From NCBI RefSeq assembly GCF_020966755.1, contig NZ_JAJKFT010000010.1, positions 558,001 to 622,000 on the forward strand: DNA of 64,000 nucleotides, given 5' to 3'. Under the pieces are notes generated by a model. The model was not told the origin of the DNA, did no database searches, and was given only the letters and a program-made list of their open reading frames with translations. Made by a program: the position numbers and the translations under genes. This DNA is from Blastopirellula sediminis. Lineage in GTDB: Bacteria > Planctomycetota > Planctomycetia > Pirellulales > Pirellulaceae. Shown here piece after piece: positions 26,393-34,879 of the stretch. Positions within the stretch are counted from its first letter, which is position 1. Each line of letters starts with the position of its first letter.

Positions 26393-29080
26393 ATGGCGAT
26401 TCGTAATCTCTCCAAGATTTTCCACCCGAAATCGGTCGCGGTGATCGGCGCTAGCCGCACTCTGGGGAGCGTCGGCAACACCGTCGTCAAAAACCTGATC
26501 AGCGGCGGGTTCCAAGGGAAGATCTATCCGATCAATCCCAAGTACGACACGATCGAAGAGCTCCCCGCCTTTGGCAAAGTCGCCGATCTTCCGGAGGCTC
26601 CGGATCTGGCCGTCATCTGCATTCCGGCCGCCGGCGTCCCTGCGTTGATCGAAGAGATCGGCGCCAAGGGAACTCGCGGCGTGGTGATCATCTCGGCGGG
26701 GTTCCGCGAAACCGGCGCCGCCGGCATCGAACTGGAACGTCGGATTCTGGCCGCCGCCGACAAGTACGACGGGCTCCGGATCATCGGTCCCAACTGCTTG
26801 GGCGTGATGTCGACCGCCGTGAATCTCAACGCCAGCTTCGCGGCCAGCAGCCCGCGGCCTGGTCGCGTCGGGTTCATCTCGCAATCAGGCGCGCTCTGCA
26901 CGTCGGTCCTCGACTGGTCGCTGCAAAAGAACATCGGCTTTTCGCACTTCATCTCGGTCGGCAACATGCTCGACGTGCAGATCGGCGACTTGATCGACTA
27001 CATGGCGAACGATCCGCACACCGACTCGATCATCATGTACGTCGAGTCGATCAGCGACTCACGCGAGTTCATGTCGGCCGCGCGGGCATTTGCGCGTCAA
27101 AAGCCGATCATCGCCTACAAAGCGGGGCGGTTCGCCGAATCTGCCCAAGCCGCCGCTTCGCATACTGGGGCCTTGGCCGGGGTCGACGCCGTCTACGAAG
27201 CCGCCTTCAAACGGGCCGGCGTCGTCCGCGTCTTCGACAGCGATAACATGTTTATTTGCGCCGAGCTCCTCTCCAGCAAAAAGCTGCCGACCGGCGATCG
27301 CTTGGCGATCGTCACCAACGCCGGCGGGCCCGGCGTGATGGCGACCGACATGCTGCTCGACCGGAACGGCCGTCTGGCGAAGCTAGCCCCGGAGACCATC
27401 GACTCCCTCACGGCGATCTTGCCGGCCGCCTGGTCGCACAGCAATCCGATCGACGTACTGGGAGACGCCGACGCCCATCGCTATGCCGAAGCGCTGAAAG
27501 TCACCTTGGCCGACAAGAGTGTCGACGCCGCACTGGTGATCCTGACGCCGCAAGCGATGACCGATCCGATGGGAACCGCCATCGAGGTCGCCAAGATCGT
27601 GCAAAAGAGCCCAAAGCCGGTCCTCTGCGTCTGGATGGGTGGAGAAATGATCCGCGCCGCGGTCAATCATCTCGACGAACATGGGGTGCCGACCTTCACT
27701 TCGCCGGAACTCGCGGTTCGCTCGTTCATGCATCTGGTCTCGTACGCGCGGAACCAGGAAATCCTGTACGAAACGCCCCGCGATATGCCGGTCAAGTTTC
27801 CGCTCGATCGCCAGAAACTACGGGCCGTCTTCAACACGATCCTCAGCGAAGGACGCGAGATTCTCTCAGAAAGCACTTCCAAGGCGCTGCTGGAAGCGTA
27901 CGAGATTCCGGTCACCAAGCCGCATGTCGCCTGGTCGAAAGAAGATGCGGTGATCCTGGCCGAACGGCTCGGCTATCCGGTGGTGATGAAGATCTTCTCG
28001 CCGCAGATCACCCACAAGACCGACGTCGACGGGGTGAAGCTCAATCTGTCGAGCGCCGCCAAGGTCGAAGCGGCCTTCGACGCGATGATCGCCTCGGCGA
28101 AAGAAAAACGCCCGGACGCGATGATCGAAGGGGTGACGATCCAAAAGATGATCTCGGCGCCCAACGCCCACGAGCTGATCGTCGGCGCCAAGCGCGACGA
28201 CGTCTTCGGGACCGTGCTGATGGTCGGCGCCGGCGGCATCGCAGCCGAGATCTTCCGCGACAGCGCGCTCGAACTGCCGCCGGTCAACGAACGCCTTGCG
28301 CGGCGGATGCTTGAATCGCTCCGTAGTTGGCCTTTGCTGGAAGGGTATCGCGGGCGAAAAGGGGTGAACGTCGATCGCTTGATCGAAACGCTGATGCGGA
28401 TTTCGTACCTGGTCGCCGACTATCCGGAGATCAAAGAGCTCGACATCAATCCGCTCTTGGCGACCGACAAAGACGTGGTCGCGCTCGACGCGCGGATCAT
28501 CCTCGACCGCAAAGCGTTCCTCGATCCGCCGCGGCCTTACTCGCACCTGGCGATTCGCCCTTATCCGGAAGAGCTGACCCGCACCGCTTATTTAAGCGAC
28601 GGGACCGAAATCCTCCTCCGCGCGGTCAAACCGGAAGACGAACCTCTCTGGATCGATCTACACGAGAATTGCTCGGAGCAGACGATCTGGTTCCGCTTCC
28701 GTTACTTGTTTAAAGAAACGACGCACGAGATGGCGTCTCGCTTCTGCTATATCGACTACGACCGCGAACTGGCCCTGGTCGCCGAATTGAACGAAAACGG
28801 CCAACGCAAACTGATCGGCACCTCCCGTCTAGTCGCCGACCCCGATCGCCGCGAAGCCGACTACGGCGTGCTGGTCTCCGACGCCTACCAAGGCCGCGGG
28901 CTAGGCTCGATCCTGACCAACTACAGCCTCAAGATCTGCAAAGACTGGGGAATGAAAGAAATGGTCGCCGAAACGACGCCGGATAACTCGCGGATGATCG
29001 AGATCTTCCGAAAGTGGAAGTTTGAACTCGATTTTAAAACGGCGGACGACGCGGTGCTGGCGCGCAAGCAAGTGAATTAA
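26393..29080 (+). CDS. NDP-forming acyl-CoA synthetase fused to GNAT acetyltransferase
   Basis: An 895-residue protein from ATG 26393; the upstream 17 codons lack a start signal. Domains: CoA-binding Rossmann about 8-135 (FHPKSVAVIGASRTLGSVG), succinyl-CoA-ligase-like about 150-290, second ligase domain about 305-450, ATP-grasp about 490-705 (VVMKIFSPQITHKTDVDGVK), and a GNAT domain about 735-890 (YQGRGLGSILTNYSLKICKD). This order is that of bacterial protein acetyltransferase Pat. In E. coli Pat the phosphorylated histidine of the synthetase is lost, but here AAASHTGALAG keeps His257, so the synthetase half may be active. It could link acyl-CoA formation to protein acylation. Confidence 0.92.
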   Translation: MAIRNLSKIFHPKSVAVIGASRTLGSVGNTVVKNLISGGFQGKIYPINPKYDTIEELPAFGKVADLPEAPDLAVICIPAAGVPALIEEIGAKGTRGVVIISAGFRETGAAGIELERRILAAADKYDGLRIIGPNCLGVMSTAVNLNASFAASSPRPGRVGFISQSGALCTSVLDWSLQKNIGFSHFISVGNMLDVQIGDLIDYMANDPHTDSIIMYVESISDSREFMSAARAFARQKPIIAYKAGRFAESAQAAASHTGALAGVDAVYEAAFKRAGVVRVFDSDNMFICAELLSSKKLPTGDRLAIVTNAGGPGVMATDMLLDRNGRLAKLAPETIDSLTAILPAAWSHSNPIDVLGDADAHRYAEALKVTLADKSVDAALVILTPQAMTDPMGTAIEVAKIVQKSPKPVLCVWMGGEMIRAAVNHLDEHGVPTFTSPELAVRSFMHLVSYARNQEILYETPRDMPVKFPLDRQKLRAVFNTILSEGREILSESTSKALLEAYEIPVTKPHVAWSKEDAVILAERLGYPVVMKIFSPQITHKTDVDGVKLNLSSAAKVEAAFDAMIASAKEKRPDAMIEGVTIQKMISAPNAHELIVGAKRDDVFGTVLMVGAGGIAAEIFRDSALELPPVNERLARRMLESLRSWPLLEGYRGRKGVNVDRLIETLMRISYLVADYPEIKELDINPLLATDKDVVALDARIILDRKAFLDPPRPYSHLAIRPYPEELTRTAYLSDGTEILLRAVKPEDEPLWIDLHENCSEQTIWFRFRYLFKETTHEMASRFCYIDYDRELALVAELNENGQRKLIGTSRLVADPDRREADYGVLVSDAYQGRGLGSILTNYSLKICKDWGMKEMVAETTPDNSRMIEIFRKWKFELDFKTADDAVLARKQVN

Positions 29081-29133
29081 AAACTGGTGCCATGCTCTTG
29101 CGGCGTCTTCGCCGGATGAGCATGTCTTCGCCC
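29080..29133. repeat. REP hairpin flanking the RAYT gene, left copy
   Basis: Contains catgctcttgcggcgtcttc and gccggatgagcatg, folding as CATGCTC/GAGCATG with an inner GGCG/CGCC stem and a bulge, a REP-type imperfect palindrome. It starts at the stop codon of the acyl-CoA synthetase gene. The reverse complement recurs at 29788-29842 with only a few mismatches over about 50 bases. Confidence 0.88.
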
Positions 29134-29179
29134 CGCCGCTACCGCAACAAATCCGAACCAATATCGTCATCCAAGTAAG

Positions 29180-29728
29180 TCAGCGGCGGAAATCCAACGT
29201 CAACAAGCCGTCCGCTCGCGAGTCCCAAGCCAGGGCGCTCGACCAAGGCCAATCGATCGTGCGTGAAACGAGTCCGCGCCTTACCGGGTTTTCATGGACG
29301 TACCGAAGCTTCCGGTGAACTTCTAAAACGGAATCGATGTTTCGATCATAGCCGCCTCCTCGCTGCCAAAACCGAAATGTACGAGATCCGTTTGGCTGCA
29401 CGTCCTCTAGTCGCGGTAAGAAATCGGGAGCGTTGTTTCGTAACCAAGTGATCGCCTGACGCGAAGTTGACATCTTCGTCGTCTTCAGAATATCGCCGAC
29501 CAAAGTTCCCGGATGCGGCCAGAGAAGCAAATGAACATGCTCCGGCATAATCACATATCCCCACAGATCGAACGGATGCTGCGACCGACTGCTGTTGATG
29601 GCGTCGAATAGAAACCCTCGCGAGCGGTCACGAGTGAGGAGGGGTAATCGGCGAAAACAAGAAAAGGTGAGGAATCGGGCGTCGCCGGGAATCTCGTAGC
29701 GACGGAGAGTTTTTCGATGCTCTTCCAT
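29180..29728 (-). CDS. REP-associated tyrosine transposase (RAYT, Y1-type)
   Basis: A 182-residue single-strand DNA transposase of the Y1/HUH family. ATG 29728; the open frame continues upstream only through the REP itself. The HUH motif is PEHVHLLLW (His64, His66) and the catalytic tyrosine is probably Tyr143 in HRKLRYVHENPVRRGLV, both characteristic of the TnpA-REP group. RAYTs cleave and join REP hairpins and are thought to disperse them through chromosomes. The gene is bracketed by two inverted REP copies, so the unit 29080-29842 is a complete element. No frameshift, so probably functional. Confidence 0.93.
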   Translation of the reverse strand: MEEHRKTLRRYEIPGDARFLTFSCFRRLPLLTRDRSRGFLFDAINSSRSQHPFDLWGYVIMPEHVHLLLWPHPGTLVGDILKTTKMSTSRQAITWLRNNAPDFLPRLEDVQPNGSRTFRFWQRGGGYDRNIDSVLEVHRKLRYVHENPVRRGLVSRTIDWPWSSALAWDSRADGLLTLDFRR

Positions 29729-29787
29729 GCGCCCAGTATTGTGGTGGGGGTAGGAGAGTGCAACAGTTTTCTTTGGAGGTAATGAGC

Positions 29788-29842
29788 GGGACGAAGACAT
29801 GCTCATCCCGCGAAGACGCGGCAAGAGCATGGCACCAGTTTT
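29788..29842. repeat. REP hairpin flanking the RAYT gene, right copy
   Basis: gacgaagacatgctcatccc, then gcgaagacgcggcaagagca and tggcaccagttt: the near-exact inverse complement of 29080-29133. A degenerate third copy is at 60806-60855. Confidence 0.88.
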
Positions 29843-30188
29843 GGGAAAAATCCGCGTTCCCGTCGTCTCCGTCCCTCTAACCCGCAATCGCACAAACCGC
29901 CTCAATCGCCGCGGGCACACTGGTCGAGAATAGCTCCTACGGAAAGTCTTCACATTAGCCAAGCTGCTCCGGTTGCAACAACTCTGGGCAGGTTTATGCC
30001 TGATTTAATGCACCGTCCGGGGCGAGGTACGCGCGAAAGTCGCTCCCTGCCGAGCGAACGCTCCCTTCCGCGGAGATTGGCATATCGTTTGCTTTCCTAA
30101 TCCCCCGGAAACGCCGAATGGATGCGTCCGGTCGTTCGTCTTCCCAGGCGACGCCGCCGACCTAAACCAAGCTTCATCAAGGAAAGAC
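29843..30188. other. Intergenic stretch right of the RAYT element
   Basis: No gene, terminator or known repeat is seen here. The region leads into the proposed promoter at 30189-30219. Confidence 0.5.
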
Positions 30189-30219
30189 TTGACATCGCTT
30201 GCGTTCCATTCGCTACACT
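30189..30219 (+). promoter_or_regulatory. Candidate sigma-70 promoter for the 481-residue conserved protein
   Basis: TTGACA at 30189-30194 and TACACT at 30214-30219, separated by 19 bases, longer than optimal. It lies about 83 bases ahead of the chosen start codon and supports that start over the upstream extension of the frame. Confidence 0.42.
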
Positions 30220-30301
30220 GAGGGCGGCGCATTTGCCATACGTCAGATACGGTTTCCTCTCCCACTCTCCGACAAAACCGAGTTCGAACGTGCACAAACC
30301 G

Positions 30302-31747
30302 ATGATCGAGTCTTCCGACATCAAGACGATGGAAACGCGCCAAAAGGCGCTCAGCGTTAACCTCGACCCCCGCCGCTACGGCACCTTCGCCGAAATCGGC
30401 GCAGGCCAAGAAGTGGTTCGCTGGTTCTTCCGCGTTGGCGCCGGCGCCGGCACCATCGCCAAAAGTATGTCCGCCTACGACATGCAAGTTAGCGACGCGA
30501 TCTACGGACGCGCCGCTCGCTACGTCTGTCGCGAACGCCTCCAGGCGATGCTCGACCAAGAGCACGCGCTCAACCTGGAACGCTTGACCGAAGCTCGCGG
30601 CGAAACGAGCACCTTCTTCGCCTTCGCCGACACGGTCGCCGCTCGCGGCTACAAAGGAAACACCGACTGCCACGGCTGGATGGGGATCAAGTTCCAAGCC
30701 CATCCCCGCGACGAAGATAGCCAGATCATCATCCACGTCAAAATGCTCGACAACGAGACCGCGCTGCAGCAAGAAGCGCTCGGCATCGTCGGCGTGAACC
30801 TGATCTACGGCGCGTTCGCCTTCAACCACGAGCCGGAACTGCTGGTCGATTCGCTCCTCGACGGGCTGTCGACCTCCCGCATCGAAATCGACATGATCGA
30901 GTTCTCCGGGATCGCCTTCCGCCGCGTCGACAATCGCTTGATGAGCTTGAAACTGGTCGAGCTGGGCCTCAGCGGCGCCGCAATGTTCGCCGCCAACGGC
31001 ACCGTGCTCCAGCCGTCCGAATTCCTCTACCGCAAACCGATCCTGGTCGAACGCGGCAGCTTCCGTCCGGTCTGCAACGTCAATGTCGACATGCTCCGTT
31101 GCGCCCACGAGAAGTTCTCGGAACTGCCCGACGTCAAAGGGAAAGAAGTCGCCCAGGTGATGGAAATCACGATGCGGAATCTGAAAGCGCAAGGCGAAAT
31201 CGATCGCCGCGACTTTCTCGCCCGCGCCGACGTCATGGCCGCGTGCGGCATGAACGTGCTGATCTCCGACTACTTTGAATACTTCCGTCTGGGCGCCTAC
31301 CTTTCGCAATGCACGAAAGAAAAGATCGCTATCACGATGGGCGCCGCCAGCTTGAAAGAGCTGTTTGAAGAGAAGTATTACACCGAACTGCCAGGCGGCA
31401 TTCTCGAATCGTTCGGCCGCCTCTTCAAGAACGACCTGAAGATCTACTGCTATCCGTTCCTCGATCCCAAGACCGGCGAATTGACGACCGCCGACAATCT
31501 GGAGATCAAACCGGAACTCGCGCCCTTGTACAGCTACCTGCTGGGACGAGGCGGGATCAACAACATCGACAACTACGACAGCGAATGCCTTGGGATTTTC
31601 TCACGCGAGGTGTTGCGCAAGATCGGCGAATGCGATTCGAGCTGGGAAAAGATGGTCCCCGAACCGGTCGCACGGGTCATCAAAGAACGGAAGTTCTTCG
31701 ACTACCAATGCCCCGACACCGAAACGTGCGCCGTCCCGTCGAAGTAA
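30302..31747 (+). CDS. Conserved protein of unknown function (often misnamed in databases)
   Basis: A 481-residue protein, start taken at ATG 30302 because the upstream 60 codons are arginine/proline-rich and contain the candidate promoter; an alternative ATG lies nine codons further in. No signal peptide or membrane helix. Conserved-looking blocks are SVNLDPRRYGTFAEIGAGQE, VRWFFRVGAGAGTIAKSMSA, YDMQVSDAIYGRAARYVCRE, and YKGNTDCHGWMGIKFQ. From memory, homologues occur in Cyanobacteria and Bacteroidota and are labelled 'TonB-dependent receptor' or 'NMN adenylyltransferase'; nothing in this sequence supports either name. It lacks barrel strands, a plug domain, and the HIGH-type nucleotidyltransferase motif. 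Function unknown. Confidence 0.85.
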   Translation: MIESSDIKTMETRQKALSVNLDPRRYGTFAEIGAGQEVVRWFFRVGAGAGTIAKSMSAYDMQVSDAIYGRAARYVCRERLQAMLDQEHALNLERLTEARGETSTFFAFADTVAARGYKGNTDCHGWMGIKFQAHPRDEDSQIIIHVKMLDNETALQQEALGIVGVNLIYGAFAFNHEPELLVDSLLDGLSTSRIEIDMIEFSGIAFRRVDNRLMSLKLVELGLSGAAMFAANGTVLQPSEFLYRKPILVERGSFRPVCNVNVDMLRCAHEKFSELPDVKGKEVAQVMEITMRNLKAQGEIDRRDFLARADVMAACGMNVLISDYFEYFRLGAYLSQCTKEKIAITMGAASLKELFEEKYYTELPGGILESFGRLFKNDLKIYCYPFLDPKTGELTTADNLEIKPELAPLYSYLLGRGGINNIDNYDSECLGIFSREVLRKIGECDSSWEKMVPEPVARVIKERKFFDYQCPDTETCAVPSK

Positions 31748-31778
31748 AACCAGCAAACTAAACTCGAAGGTCTAGCGT

Positions 31779-31843
31779 GTAGGGCAGGCCGTGCCTGCCG
31801 AGGTGGAAAACGTCTCCATTTCGGCAGGCACGGCCTGCCCTAC
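31779..31843. repeat. Perfect 23-base inverted repeat (gtagggcaggccgtgcctgc)
   Basis: Arms 31779-31801 and 31821-31843 are exact reverse complements around a 19-base loop. Related words occur at 47175-47203 and 47789-47819. It sits between two convergent genes; the right arm supplies the TAG stop codon of the DUF1569 gene. It may act as a two-way terminator-like hairpin, though it lacks T tracts. Confidence 0.85.
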
Positions 31844-32289
31844 CCATTTCGAACGCGAACAAACTTCAAATGATGTTCGCTATGCCGCAAGTGAAAGCCG
31901 ATCCACTGGTCGTGCGAAAAACCGCCCAGCACAGGATGGGGCGGATGCGGTCCTTCATGACGCTCAAATCGCTCAATGGCTTGAAGTAGCCGCGCGTGTT
32001 GCTCCGCCAGATCGGCGTCCTTGGGGGGCGCGAGTTTGTCGGCGATCGACGCTGGGATCGGAATCCCCCACGGAAAACGAACCCGCGTCACAAACCAGCG
32101 AAACGGCCGCAGCACCGACCGCGCGAAAAAGTTGTACCCGGGCGGCAACCCTTCGACCGAACCTTCAAACGCCGCCGCCAGATGATAAAAAATCTGCGCC
32201 GCAGTCCAGCGACCGGTCATTTCATGCGGCGACTGGGCGATTTCCGCCAGACGCGTTTTGAGTTGGTCAAGATCTTTGATTTGCGACAT
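31840..32289 (-). CDS. DUF1569/DinB-like protein
   Basis: A 149-residue cytosolic protein. Four-helix DinB-like fold suggested by the histidines expected for metal binding: WTAAQIFYHLAAAFEG near the N-terminus and FHLRHSEHHLKFV at the C-terminus. This pattern matches DUF1569. Members are related to mycothiol- or bacillithiol-dependent transferases but have no proven activity. The stop codon TAG is embedded in the inverted repeat at 31821-31843, so its C-terminus may have been redefined by the repeat. Confidence 0.8.
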   Translation of the reverse strand: MSQIKDLDQLKTRLAEIAQSPHEMTGRWTAAQIFYHLAAAFEGSVEGLPPGYNFFARSVLRPFRWFVTRVRFPWGIPIPASIADKLAPPKDADLAEQHARLLQAIERFERHEGPHPPHPVLGGFSHDQWIGFHLRHSEHHLKFVRVRNG

Positions 32290-32528
32290 ACCAGGATCAG
32301 CTCGACAAAAAACCTTGCGCTATTGAGTATAGAAGCGATTCGCCGGCTGACGACAGCACCGTCATATTCGCGCAAGCGATTGGCCGAATCGCTGCGGATT
32401 GGGGAACCAGCGAGAATTCCATTGGCGATCGCGTCGCAGAAGGTAATACTACGTCGAGTAGCCCCTTTTCTGCTTGGCCCGTCCACCAGCGGCGCAATAC
32501 TTCGCCCCCTAACGCAAGCGAGAGCCCC

Positions 32529-33290
32529 ATGAACGCCAAAGTTCGCAAATTTCTTTCCGATACCGACGACTACCGGGTCGCGTTTGAAACCTTTCTCGCC
32601 AACACCGATCAAAAGGTGAACGCCCGGGCCTGGATGGATGCGGAGATTCAGAAGCTGGACGACACCGACGTCTTGGTTGACGCGGGCGCAGGAAACGGCG
32701 AGCTGACCAAGTACCTGGTTGATCGCTTCGGGTCGGTGATCGCCATCGAGCCGAATCCGTATCTGCTGGAGCAACTGAAAGTCGATTGCCCCGACGTGCT
32801 GACGATCGCCGATGGCATCCTCGGCGCCAAGGTTCCGCCGCAGTCGGCGAGCCTGGCCGTTTGCTCGCATGTCTTCTATTACATTCAGCCAGAGCTGTGG
32901 CAAGACAACCTGCAGCAGATCGCGTCGTGGCTAAAGCCGGGCGGCAAGGCCTGGATCATCCTCCAGCGTCCCGACACCGACTGCATGAAAATGCGTGATC
33001 ATTTTGGCGAGCAAACGTTTTCGCTGCAGCCGCTATGCGATCAATTTGTAGAGTCGCACGGCGAAGACTTTGACGCCGTCATGCATTCGATCGACGCCTT
33101 CATCACCACCAAGAACTTGAAGGACGCTTATGTGATCGCCGAGTTCATGATGAACATGCTGCCGCTGGAGTCTCCGCCGGACGCCGCCGACTTGGAAGCC
33201 TACGTCGAACAATACTTCGCTGAGTCGCCGACCAGCTATCGGTTTTCCTGCACGCAGAATGTGTTGGAATTGACGCGAAAAAACAGCTGA
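32529..33290 (+). CDS. Class I SAM-dependent methyltransferase
   Basis: A 253-residue cytosolic enzyme. Motif I VDAGAGNGELTKYL at about residues 50-63 with the acidic ribose-binding residue in VIAIEPNPYLLEQL, motif II-like ASLAVCSHVFYYI and the post-motif LKPGGKAWIIL. The substrate cannot be deduced. Twenty bases upstream of the DUF1963 gene and probably co-transcribed with it. Confidence 0.86.
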   Translation: MNAKVRKFLSDTDDYRVAFETFLANTDQKVNARAWMDAEIQKLDDTDVLVDAGAGNGELTKYLVDRFGSVIAIEPNPYLLEQLKVDCPDVLTIADGILGAKVPPQSASLAVCSHVFYYIQPELWQDNLQQIASWLKPGGKAWIILQRPDTDCMKMRDHFGEQTFSLQPLCDQFVESHGEDFDAVMHSIDAFITTKNLKDAYVIAEFMMNMLPLESPPDAADLEAYVEQYFAESPTSYRFSCTQNVLELTRKNS

Positions 33291-33309
33291 TGTCTTCCAG
33301 AGACTGACA

Positions 33310-34206
33310 ATGCCCAAGTCGACCGAACCTGCGAAAATTAATATCGAGACGATGATTCCGGGAATCGCTTCACAGGCGAAAGTCGCGATACGTCTTCATC
33401 CGACGCCGTGCGACAACGTGCCGGAGGACGTCTCCAAGATCGGAGGTCGCTTTGTCTGGCCGAAGGCGGAAGCCTGGCCCCAATGCCATGACTCACGGCA
33501 CGAATATGCAACCAAGCCGCCCATATTGGCGCCGGTCGTTCAACTTCGCGCGGCCGATTTTCCAGAGGTCGAATTTCGCCCAGGCAGCGATCTGTTTCAA
33601 CTTTTGTGGTGTCCCGTCACCGAGGACGCCTGCGACGAGCTGATGGCGCCAGCGCCGTTCGCATTCTGGCGCAGTCTGGACGATATCGTCGAACGACTTG
33701 ACTTTGAACCGCCGACTGACGCATCCGACGTAATCGAATCATACCTTCTGTTTCAGCAATGCATTCCGCAACCTTGCGCTATTTCCCCGGAACGTGTGCG
33801 AGAGTATCCGGTAATCAGCATGTTGCCCGACGAACTGCTCGATCCGCTGCCGGAAGAAATGTGGGATACCTATCAGCAAGAGGAAGTCGGTCCTTGTCCT
33901 GCGACGAAGATCGGAGGACATCCCTATTGGATTCAAAACGATGACACGCCGACTTGCGACTGCGGCGCGAAAATGGATTTCTTGCTGCAACTGCCCGACT
34001 GGGAATACACCAATATGGACGCATACCAGCGCTGGATCCCGTTGGAAGATCGCTGGGCCGTCAACGCATATCACTCCGACCGAACGCAGGAAGCTATGCT
34101 CGACGTTTTGAAACCGATGCGGTTCGACTTCAATCATTTCACGAAGTACGTGTTCGTATGTCGAGCGTGCGAGTCATGGCCAGTCAAACTGATTGAGCAG
34201 CACTAG
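33310..34206 (+). CDS. DUF1963 (YwqG-like) family protein
   Basis: A 298-residue soluble protein. Two copies of the family's K-I-G-G element are present: SKIGGRFVWPKAE near 43 and TKIGGHPYWIQNDDTP near 200, the latter followed by TCDCGAKMDFLLQL, a CxC-type motif; FVCRACES near the C-terminus could complete a zinc site. DUF1963 proteins act in some systems as immunity proteins and as regulators of competition, but function in this context is not known. It follows the methyltransferase closely. Confidence 0.82.
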   Translation: MPKSTEPAKINIETMIPGIASQAKVAIRLHPTPCDNVPEDVSKIGGRFVWPKAEAWPQCHDSRHEYATKPPILAPVVQLRAADFPEVEFRPGSDLFQLLWCPVTEDACDELMAPAPFAFWRSLDDIVERLDFEPPTDASDVIESYLLFQQCIPQPCAISPERVREYPVISMLPDELLDPLPEEMWDTYQQEEVGPCPATKIGGHPYWIQNDDTPTCDCGAKMDFLLQLPDWEYTNMDAYQRWIPLEDRWAVNAYHSDRTQEAMLDVLKPMRFDFNHFTKYVFVCRACESWPVKLIEQH

Positions 34207-34324
34207 ACTTGGCCGATGCGATTCTCCCACAGCTTTACCTTCGCCTAGGCCGCGAACCTGACGCTCCCTTTTCCGCTCCGAAGCACGTGGTCCCCACGTT
34301 CTAATTCTTCGCCGGGAAACGTCG

Positions 34325-34747
34325 ATGTCCATTCGCCAGGTCGATGCGCTCTGCGAAGCGCAACTCGTTCAGCTCACAGAACTCTTTCAAAACCTCTGGT
34401 GGACGCCCGGTCGTCAGCTGGAAGACGTTCGCATCGCCGTGGGCCACAGTTCTCTGGTTATCGCCCTGATTGACGAAGCGGCTGACGACCGGCTGGTCGG
34501 GTTCTGCCGTTTGCTGACCGACTTCACCTACCGGGCGATGCTGTATGACGTCGTCGTCGATCCCGCCTACCGCGGAAAAGGGCTCGGACAGCGTCTGATT
34601 AATGCGGTAATTGCGCATCCGCGACTAGCTAGCGTCGAGACGATTGCCCTGGCCTGCGCCGCGGATATGGCCCCGTTTTACGAGCGTTTTGGCTTCCAAA
34701 CGCAGGATTCGGAGCTTCTGACGATGCGGCGAAAAAAAATCTTGTAA
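34325..34747 (+). CDS. GNAT family N-acetyltransferase
   Basis: A 140-residue protein with the compact GNAT fold. The acetyl-CoA pyrophosphate-binding motif A is VVVDPAYRGKGLGQRLI at about residues 76-92, preceded by the beta-4 strand and followed by ACAADMAPFYERFGF, the usual motif B. Such small GNATs acetylate amino groups of antibiotics, polyamines or proteins. The substrate is not predictable. ATG 34325. Likely independent of neighbours. Confidence 0.85.
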   Translation: MSIRQVDALCEAQLVQLTELFQNLWWTPGRQLEDVRIAVGHSSLVIALIDEAADDRLVGFCRLLTDFTYRAMLYDVVVDPAYRGKGLGQRLINAVIAHPRLASVETIALACAADMAPFYERFGFQTQDSELLTMRRKKIL

Positions 34748-34879
34748 CAAACGCCGACCTCTTTCGCTTCGCGAGATAGGCCCTGAAGGCGGGCGAAAAC
34801 CCGACGTATCCGGCCGCAAGCGAACTGGCCAGCTTCGCTGCGGTCAGATCCGTCGCCAAATCGTGAACGGGAGAAAGTG

